Origin: Verrucomicrobiota bacterium
Lineage (GTDB): Bacteria > Verrucomicrobiota > Verrucomicrobiia > Opitutales > Opitutaceae
Length of the DNA: 45,599 nt
Direction: 5' to 3'
Assembly: GCA_016871775.1 (NCBI GenBank)
Contig: VHCI01000013.1
Location: 1 to 45,599, forward strand
Within the stretch, counting starts at the first letter, position 1, and each line of letters opens with the position of its first letter. Under the pieces are notes generated by a model that worked only from the letters and a program-made list of their open reading frames with translations, searched no databases and was not told where the DNA came from. Both the position numbers and the translations under genes were made by a program. Shown here in pieces: positions 39,574 through 45,599 of the stretch.

Positions 39574-42132
39574 TCAACGGGACGCGCCCTTCCGGGGCAG
39601 CGCGCGGGCGGGCGCCTCGATCTGGCCGCGGGTGACGCCCAGTTGGTTGATCAGGCGGAGCTCACGCCAGAGGTCGGCGCCCGAAATCTCGCCCCGCAGC
39701 AGCGCCTGGTATCGCTCCAGGGTCCGCCGGACCGCGGCGGGCTCCTCCCAGACGAACTCGATGCGGAAGCTGCGGGCCCCGAGGGTACGGAGGCGGCCGG
39801 CGTACTCGGCGCCGGTTTGCGCGCGGTTGTTGTAGACGGTGTTGCGGCAGCCGGCGTCGGCCTTCACCGGCAAGTCCGCGCCCACGCGGTCACGCAGAGC
39901 GACCCGGCGGGTGTCGCAGGGCCGGCCGCAATCCCGGTAGTCCCGCCCGGTCGAGAGGAACGCACAGAACACGCAGTGCTCCATATGGAACATCGGCATG
40001 TGCTGATGCAGGGTCAGGTCGAACCACTCCGCTGGCGCCGCGCCCAGTAGCGCCTCCAGCTGCGCGAGGTTCAGATCGTAGCTGGCGGTCACCCGCTCGA
40101 GGCCGTGCTCGCGGATGAAGTGCGCCGCCGTCCACGGGTTCGCCACGTTGAGCGAGAAGTCGCCCCGACGCCGCTCGCCCGCGAAGGCCGCGAGGTGGTC
40201 ATGGTTGCGCACCAGGAAGCCGTCCGGCGCCGCAGAGCTTACCTGCCGCAGGATCCAATCCTCGCCCGGCTTGAAGACGCGCGGGGCCGCCAGCCAGATG
40301 GAGGCCTCCGGCGCGCCCGCCTGCAGCGCGCGGAACTCGGCCACGCTCGCCCGGTACTGCTTCGGATCTTCAAACTCGCAGTACAGGGTCCGGCAACCCG
40401 CCGCCCACGCGGCCGCGAGCTGTTCCGGCTGCCGGACGACGGCGATCAGTTCCGGCATGGCGGGCGACGCGGCCGCGGTTGCGCCCGCGCCGCGGAAGTG
40501 TTCCCCGAGGAGCGGTCCAGGGTCGCGCAGGATCCAAGTCTGGGGCCGGCGCCGCTGGCGATCAAGCTCCGCAACCAGATCGCGGCGCATCCGATTCAGC
40601 TCGCTCAGGGGCACCATCACGTCGCCTTCAAGGTGGACCTCGAGGCGGCCGAGGGTGAACGGCGTCCCTCCCAGCCGCCCGAGTTGTGCCCGCAGCACGG
40701 TTTCCCCCAGCGGTTGGCGCTCCGCCGCCGCCAGCGGCACGGCGGATACAACCCGCGCGATGTGGCCTTGCTCGTCCCGCGCAAGGACGGTGAGCGGGAG
40801 CCCGGGCGCCCCGTGTACCTCGAGGTCGAGCGGGCGCTGGTGGCGCACCTGATCGCCCGCGAAGGTCGCGCGCAGCTCGCGTTTAAGCGCGGGATCATTC
40901 GTCTTCCACAGCCGCTGGCCGGGCTGCACGCGCCGCCCGTCGATATCGCCGCGGCCGAAACCTAGCCGCGTCACGTCCGGCGCCGCGCCCGGATCCACCC
41001 GGTAGACGCGCCCGCCCTGTTCCCCGGCCTCGGGCTGGCCCGCGTCGAAGACCACGCCGTCGCCCGGCTTGACCGCCGCCTCGAGGCGCAGCTCCGCCCA
41101 GTCGGGCCCGGCCGCGGTCACTGCGCCGAGGAATACGCCGCGCTTGGTCCCGAACCGCGCGTGCACCAACCGCTGGTTGTCGATGCCACGGAACCAGCCG
41201 GGGAAGAGCCCGCGCGAGAACGCCATCTGGAGTTCGTACCCGGCCGCCGGCGGCTCTGCGCCCGCGCGCAAGCGGTCGATCGCCTGCCGGTAGACCCGCG
41301 TGATGCTGGCGACGTACTCCGGCGACTTCAGCCGGCCCTCGATCTTGAGCGCGGCCACGCCCGCGCGCACGAGTTCGGGCAACACGTCAAGGCCCGCGAG
41401 GTCCTGCGGGCTCAGCAGGTAGCGCCGGTCGCCGAGATCCACCTTTTGCCCGTCCGCGATCAGGTCGTACGGGAGGCGGCACGCTTGCGCGCACTCGCCG
41501 CGGTTCGCCGACCGGCCGCCGAGGGACTCGCTGGTGAGGCACTGCCCGGAGTAGGCGACGCACAAGGCGCCGTGCACAAAGACCTCCAAGGGCAACGGGG
41601 GCGCGCCCGCCTCCGCCTGGGCGGCCTGGATGCGCGTGATGTCCGCGATCGAGTTCTCCCGCGCGAGCACGACCAGCTGCGCGCCCAGGTCGCGCGCGAA
41701 CGCGACGCCGGCGGGGCTCGTGATAGTCATCTGCGTCGAGCAGTGGATCGGGAAATCCGGCGACAGCGCGCGAATCAGCCGGCAGATGCCGACGTCTTGG
41801 ACGATCGCCGCGTCTACCCCCACCGCGATCAGGGTCCGGAGCATCGCCGCGGCCTCCTCCAGCTCCGCGGTGAAGACGAGGGTGTTGAAGGTGACGTATC
41901 CGCGCACGCCGCGCCCGTGGAGGTACTCCATCACCGCCGGCAGGTCCGCTTGGGTGAAGTTGCGGGCCCGCATCCGAGCGTTGAAGCGCTCCAGCCCAAA
42001 ATAAACGGCATCCGCCCCGTTCTCCACCGCGGCACGGAGACACTCCCAGTCCCCCGCGGGCGCCAGCAGCTCGGGCCCTGCAGGCGGGCGCGGCGCAGCG
42101 GTGCCGGATGAGGTGGGGGCGGCGGTGGGCAT
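39574..42132 (-). CDS. Peptidase U32-family protein (RlhA-like)
   Basis: This 852-residue protein has a U32 core (ELLAPAGDWECLRAAVENGA at 21-40, then YVTFNTLVF, HCSTQMTITSP and NRGECAQACRLPYDL). Cysteines C191, C198, C214 and C218 are the expected iron-sulfur ligands. A long C-terminal region carries a second Cys-rich block (MEHCVFCAFL and DCGRPCDTRR). The best-characterised relative with this size, E. coli RlhA (YdcP), hydroxylates 23S rRNA; others were annotated as collagenases. The ATG at 42132 starts the Ala/Pro-rich leader. It is divergent from the vanZ gene and 80 bp upstream of the adenylate kinase gene on the same strand. Confidence 0.88.
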   Translation of the reverse strand: MPTAAPTSSGTAAPRPPAGPELLAPAGDWECLRAAVENGADAVYFGLERFNARMRARNFTQADLPAVMEYLHGRGVRGYVTFNTLVFTAELEEAAAMLRTLIAVGVDAAIVQDVGICRLIRALSPDFPIHCSTQMTITSPAGVAFARDLGAQLVVLARENSIADITRIQAAQAEAGAPPLPLEVFVHGALCVAYSGQCLTSESLGGRSANRGECAQACRLPYDLIADGQKVDLGDRRYLLSPQDLAGLDVLPELVRAGVAALKIEGRLKSPEYVASITRVYRQAIDRLRAGAEPPAAGYELQMAFSRGLFPGWFRGIDNQRLVHARFGTKRGVFLGAVTAAGPDWAELRLEAAVKPGDGVVFDAGQPEAGEQGGRVYRVDPGAAPDVTRLGFGRGDIDGRRVQPGQRLWKTNDPALKRELRATFAGDQVRHQRPLDLEVHGAPGLPLTVLARDEQGHIARVVSAVPLAAAERQPLGETVLRAQLGRLGGTPFTLGRLEVHLEGDVMVPLSELNRMRRDLVAELDRQRRRPQTWILRDPGPLLGEHFRGAGATAAASPAMPELIAVVRQPEQLAAAWAAGCRTLYCEFEDPKQYRASVAEFRALQAGAPEASIWLAAPRVFKPGEDWILRQVSSAAPDGFLVRNHDHLAAFAGERRRGDFSLNVANPWTAAHFIREHGLERVTASYDLNLAQLEALLGAAPAEWFDLTLHQHMPMFHMEHCVFCAFLSTGRDYRDCGRPCDTRRVALRDRVGADLPVKADAGCRNTVYNNRAQTGAEYAGRLRTLGARSFRIEFVWEEPAAVRRTLERYQALLRGEISGADLWRELRLINQLGVTRGQIEAPARALPRKGASR

Positions 42133-42235
42133 TCGGGGAGCGTGGGAGAGGACCCGCCGGCTGCAACTCCCGCCGGGTGAGGCGCAGTGGCTTTTCGGAT
42201 TGCCGCCCGTGGCGGGAGCGCGTCTCTCCCCAGCC

Positions 42236-42658
42236 GTGGATCGTCCCTCCCCCGCCCGTCTCGCCGTCTGGTTCTGGCCCGTCGCCGTGGCGGGGATGAT
42301 CTTCCTCGCGTCCCACCGGCCCAAGCTTGGCGGTGGATCGTGGTTTCGACACTCCGACAAGGTGGTGCACTTCTCCGCCTACGGGCTCCTCGGGACGCTT
42401 GCCTGCCGTCCCGCGCGCACTTGGCGGGGTGCGGCGGTGGCGGTGCTGGCCACCTCCGCCTTCGGGGCCTCCGACGAGTGGCACCAGAGCTTTGTCCGCG
42501 GTCGCACCGCGGAGGTCGCTGACTGGGTGGCGGACACCGCGGGCGCCTCCTGCGCGGCGATGCTCTACGTGCGCTGGAGTTGGTACCGGCGGCAACTGGA
42601 GCGGGTCCTCTGGTGGCCCACGCGCCACGGCAGGACGATCGCGCGCGCGGAGACGTGA
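42236..42658 (+). CDS. VanZ-family membrane protein
   Basis: This 140-residue protein has a VanZ-like domain with about four helices: FWPVAVAGMIFLASHRPK, SDKVVHFSAYGLLGTLAC and the signature FGASDEWHQSFVRGRTAEV followed by ADWVADTAGA. The conserved D-E-x-x-Q and R-x-x-x-x-x-D positions are present. Function is unclear for most family members; VanZ itself gives low-level teicoplanin resistance, but relatives are widespread and most are unrelated to resistance. The start is uncertain: GTG 42236 is chosen; upstream starts from 42101 would overlap the divergent U32 gene. The stop overlaps the next gene by 4 nt. Confidence 0.8.
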   Translation: MDRPSPARLAVWFWPVAVAGMIFLASHRPKLGGGSWFRHSDKVVHFSAYGLLGTLACRPARTWRGAAVAVLATSAFGASDEWHQSFVRGRTAEVADWVADTAGASCAAMLYVRWSWYRRQLERVLWWPTRHGRTIARAET

Positions 42659-44421
42659 AGGCGGCATCCGCCAGTCCGCGCCCGTCGTTCGCCCGTGGGG
42701 CCGGTCCGGCCCTGCTCCTGTTCGCCTTCACGCTTCTCCTCTTCTCCCGCTCCTGCGGGAACGGCTTCGTCAACTACGACGACCCGGACTACGTCACCGC
42801 GAACCCGCGCGTCCAGGCCGGCCTAAGCCTCGACGGTATCCGCTGGGCCTTCACCAGCGGCGCCGCCTCAAACTGGCATCCGCTCACTTGGATCTCGCAC
42901 CAGGTCGATGTCACCCTCTTCGGGCTGAACCCGCGCGGGCACCACGCGACCAGCGTGTTCCTCCACGCGCTGAACGCCGCGCTCGCCTTCCTCGCCTTCC
43001 GCCGCCTGACCGGTGCCGCGGGCGCCAGCCTAGTCTGCGCCGCGCTTTTCGCGTGGCATCCCCTCCGCGTGGAATCCGTGTCCTGGATCGCCGAGCGGAA
43101 GGACGTCCTCAGCGGCTGCCTCTGGTTCCTCACGCTCTGGTGCTATGCGGTCTATGCGGAGCGGCGTCGCCTCGGCGGCACCCGTGCTAGTCGCTGGTAC
43201 GCCGCGACCCTCGCCTCGTTCGCGCTCGGGCTGACGGCCAAACCAATGCTGGTCACGTTGCCCTGCGTGCTCCTGCTGCTGGATGGTTGGCCGCTCCGCC
43301 GCTCCGCCGCCCTCCGCGACTGGCTCTCGCTGGTGCGCGAGAAGCTCCCCTTCCTCGCCCTCGTAGCCGCCTCCGCCTACGTGACCTACCGCGTGCAGCA
43401 AGCGGGAGGGTCGGTGTCCGCCGCGCTCGATCTCAGCGACCGCGTCGCCAATGCCCTGGTGGCGGTGGCGCGCTATCTCGGCAAGGTCGCGCTCCCGCTG
43501 GAGCTGGCGGTCCTCTACCCGCATCCCGGCACGTGGCCCCCGGCGCGCGTGCTGGCCTCCGGCGCCCTCGTCGCCGCGCTCTCCGTGGCGGCCCTCTGGC
43601 AACTCCGCCGCCGGCCGTGGATCGCGGTCGGCTGGGCCTGGTTCCTCGGCGCGCTGGTGCCCGTCATCGGCCTCGTGCAGGTCGGGGTGCAGTCGATGGC
43701 GGACCGCTACACCTACCTCACCGTCCCCGGGCTCCAGCTCGCCGTGCTCTGGACGCTCCGCGAACTGGTGCCCCGCCGGGCCGCCGCCGGGCTCGCCGGG
43801 GTGATCCTGGCCGCGGCCGCCGTGCTGACGTGGCGGCAGCAGGGCGTGTGGCGCGACTCGGACACGCTCTTCACCCACGCGTTGGCGGTGACCGAGCGCA
43901 ATTACGTAGCGCACGACAATCGCGGCCTCCACCGCCACGGCCAAGGTCGGGTGGACGAGGCGCTGGCCGACTACCGAGCTTCCCTCGCGATTTCCCCGAG
44001 CTACCTGAACGCGCACAACAATCTCGGCCATGCGCTCGCCCGCTTGGGCCGCCCCACCGAGGCTCTCCCGCATTACCGCGCCGCCCTCGCCGCTCAACCT
44101 GCGCATCCCGAGGTGCGCAACAACCTCGCCAACGCCCTCTCCGACCTCGGGCAGCTCGACGAGGCGATGGAGCATTACGCCTTCGTCCTCGCCCGCGCTC
44201 CGGACCACGTCAACGCCCTCAACGGCTCCGCCATAGTCCTCGCGCTGCGGGGCCAGCCTGCCGAGGCTCGCGCGCGCCTAGAACGGTCCCTCCGGCTCGA
44301 TCCCGTCAACGCGGGCGCGCATCACAATCTCGGCAACGTCCTCTCAATGCTGGGTGACTCCGCCGGAGCTGCCCAGCACTATGCCCGGGCCCGTGAGCTC
44401 ACTCCCGTCTCCGGGCGCTGA
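42655..44421 (+). CDS. TPR-containing multi-pass membrane protein (TMTC/GT-C-like)
   Basis: This 588-residue protein has an N-terminal membrane part of about 10-11 helices and about five C-terminal tetratricopeptide repeats (from about residue 420: RNYVAHDNRGLHRHGQGRVD, then SYLNAHNNLGHALARLGRPT and so on). The first loop has the acidic motif NYDDPDYVTANP, and NWHPLTWISHQVDVTLFGLN and AWHPLRVESVSWIAERKDVL are hallmark blocks of the TMTC/DUF1736 family, which are GT-C-like mannosyltransferase relatives. It may glycosylate exported proteins, but this is not established for bacterial members. The GTG at 42655 overlaps the vanZ stop, so the two are coupled. Confidence 0.85.
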   Translation: MKAASASPRPSFARGAGPALLLFAFTLLLFSRSCGNGFVNYDDPDYVTANPRVQAGLSLDGIRWAFTSGAASNWHPLTWISHQVDVTLFGLNPRGHHATSVFLHALNAALAFLAFRRLTGAAGASLVCAALFAWHPLRVESVSWIAERKDVLSGCLWFLTLWCYAVYAERRRLGGTRASRWYAATLASFALGLTAKPMLVTLPCVLLLLDGWPLRRSAALRDWLSLVREKLPFLALVAASAYVTYRVQQAGGSVSAALDLSDRVANALVAVARYLGKVALPLELAVLYPHPGTWPPARVLASGALVAALSVAALWQLRRRPWIAVGWAWFLGALVPVIGLVQVGVQSMADRYTYLTVPGLQLAVLWTLRELVPRRAAAGLAGVILAAAAVLTWRQQGVWRDSDTLFTHALAVTERNYVAHDNRGLHRHGQGRVDEALADYRASLAISPSYLNAHNNLGHALARLGRPTEALPHYRAALAAQPAHPEVRNNLANALSDLGQLDEAMEHYAFVLARAPDHVNALNGSAIVLALRGQPAEARARLERSLRLDPVNAGAHHNLGNVLSMLGDSAGAAQHYARARELTPVSGR

Positions 44422-44479
44422 ACGCCCTCCGGCCGAGCCCGGGCTCGACGCCGCGCCGCCGCCCCGGTGGGATAGCGCG

Positions 44480-45599
44480 ATGAAGCCCGAGGAGGCAGCC
44501 CTCCGCATCGCCACGCTCCGCGCCGAGGTCGCGCGGCACGATGAGCTTTACTACCGGCAGGCCCGGCCGGAGCTCACCGACTTCGCCTACGACGGCCTCA
44601 AGGCCGAGCTGGCCCGTCTCGAGCGCGCCTTCCCGTCCGCCGCTGCGACCGGCGCCGTCTCCCCCACTGCCCGCGTGGGCGACGACCGCGCCGAGGGTTT
44701 CGCACGGGTGCGCCACCGGCTGGCTATGACCACTCTCGACAACACCTACGACGAGGCGGAGATGCGCGAATTCCACGCGCGCCTCGTCCGCTCCCTCGGC
44801 ACCGAGGACCTCGCCTACACGGTCGAGCCCAAGGTCGACGGCGTCGCCATCAGCCTGACCTACGAGGACGGACGGCTCACCCGTGCCGTGACGCGCGGCG
44901 ATGGGGAGGAGGGAGACGAGGTCACCGCCAACGTCCGCACGATCCGTGGTTTGCCGGCCGTGCTGGCCGACCTCGCGCCCCCGGCGGTCATCGAAGTGCG
45001 GGGCGAGATCTACCTGCGCGAGGAGGAGTTCCGCCGCATCAACCAGCTGCAGGAGGAGGCGGGCGAGGCCCCTTACGCCAACCCCCGCAACCTCGCGGCC
45101 GGCACCCTCAAGCAGCTCGACCCGCGCATCGTCCTGGGACGCCGGCTGGAAATCGTCCTCTATGGCGTCGGCCATTGCGAGCCCCCGGTCGCCGCTTCCC
45201 AGACGGGGCTGCACGAGCAACTCCGCGTCTGGGGACTGCCCGTGCTAGACCCCTTCTGGACCGTCCACGGCCCGGATGCGGTATGGACCGCGATCCGCGA
45301 GCTCGATGTCCGCCGTCGCGCGCTCCCTTTCGGGACCGACGGCGCGGTGGTCAAGCTCGACGCGTTTGCCCAGCAGCGCCACCCGCGGGTCGGCTTCCGT
45401 GGGATGGCCGCGGACGGCCAGGCGGAGGCGGCCCGCAAGCTTTCCCCGCGCTGGGCCTGCGCCTTCAAATTTCCGCCGGACCAGGCCGAGACCCGGGTGC
45501 GCGAGATCACGATCCAAGTGGGACGCACCGGCGTGCTCACCCCCGTGGCGGAGCTCGAACCGGTGCTGCTTGCCGGCACGACCGTGCGGCGCGCGACGC
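44480..45599 (+). CDS. ligA: NAD-dependent DNA ligase (partial, 3' end beyond the window)
   Basis: 373 residues of LigA, which seals nicks using NAD+, are visible before the window ends. The N-terminal Ia domain (HDELYYRQARPELTDFAYDG), the alignment block LAMTTLDNTYDEAEM, the adenylation lysine K118 in EPKVDGVAIS and RGEIYLREEEF are all standard. APYANPRNLAAGTLKQLDPR is the classic nucleotidyltransferase block. Near the end, the stretch between VGFRG and SPRWACAFKFP carries about 12 extra residues (MAADGQAEAARKL) compared with typical LigA. Oligonucleotide-binding, zinc-finger, HhH and BRCT domains would follow outside the window. Confidence 0.95.
   Translation, partial: MKPEEAALRIATLRAEVARHDELYYRQARPELTDFAYDGLKAELARLERAFPSAAATGAVSPTARVGDDRAEGFARVRHRLAMTTLDNTYDEAEMREFHARLVRSLGTEDLAYTVEPKVDGVAISLTYEDGRLTRAVTRGDGEEGDEVTANVRTIRGLPAVLADLAPPAVIEVRGEIYLREEEFRRINQLQEEAGEAPYANPRNLAAGTLKQLDPRIVLGRRLEIVLYGVGHCEPPVAASQTGLHEQLRVWGLPVLDPFWTVHGPDAVWTAIRELDVRRRALPFGTDGAVVKLDAFAQQRHPRVGFRGMAADGQAEAARKLSPRWACAFKFPPDQAETRVREITIQVGRTGVLTPVAELEPVLLAGTTVRRAT

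Noticed and set aside
42236-42658. Antibiotic resistance role for the VanZ-like gene
   Set aside because: VanZ-fold proteins are widespread; no other van genes are present, so resistance is not supported.

Overview
This 45.6 kb window looks like chromosomal DNA from a very GC-rich bacterium. The gene content points to the Verrucomicrobiota, most likely an Opitutaceae-like lineage: a two-half ThyX, DUF1080 (3-keto-disaccharide hydrolase) and TMTC-like TPR proteins, an adenylate kinase with a long C-terminal extension, and frequent GTG starts with weak Shine-Dalgarno sites. This placement is inferred from family recognition, not from a search. No rRNA, tRNA, CRISPR array, insertion sequence or prophage was seen.

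Region 1 (161-13904, + strand) is a near-complete complex I operon in the order nuoB-C-D-E-F-G-[2-TM ORF]-H-I-J-K-L-M-N. nuoA is presumably just upstream. Genes overlap by 4 nt or are separated by a few bases. The one unexpected member is a 73-residue two-helix membrane protein between nuoG and nuoH.

Region 2 (13905-16510) starts with a decayed patch. It holds an XRE-type regulator interrupted by an in-frame TAG and a head-to-head 51-codon antisense ORF. An unusual tandem ThyX-like protein and a secreted SPxD-repeat protein follow.

Region 3 (16511-23389) is housekeeping. It has ComEC without a metallo-beta-lactamase domain, running in frame into a small coiled-coil protein; divergent rarA; a beta-carbonic anhydrase; a probably frameshifted small gene; and a ribH-nusB-ftsY cluster.

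Region 4 (23445-29124, all - strand) handles metals. It contains a ZnuD-like TonB receptor, a small His-rich exported protein, and an apparent sco-cusF-modA-modB operon without modC.

Region 5 (29310-37762) is sugar metabolism. An HpcH/HpaI aldolase and an SMP-30 lactonase (-) lie divergent from a quinoprotein dehydrogenase with a built-in cytochrome c domain (+). Next is a - strand operon of Gfo/Idh/MocA oxidoreductase, GHMP sugar kinase, sodium:solute symporter and secreted DUF1080 protein. Together these could oxidise sugars to lactones and acids and import and process keto-sugars.

Region 6 (37873-45599) has GtrA, an extended adenylate kinase, a U32 peptidase (RlhA-like), VanZ, a TMTC-like TPR membrane protein, and the 5' part of NAD-dependent DNA ligase, cut by the window edge.

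I found no clear-cut novel defence or mobile system. The strongest oddities are the split-motif ThyX, the ModAB-copper operon, the ComEC read-through fusion, and the quinoprotein/lactonase/aldolase and 3-keto-sugar neighbourhoods.
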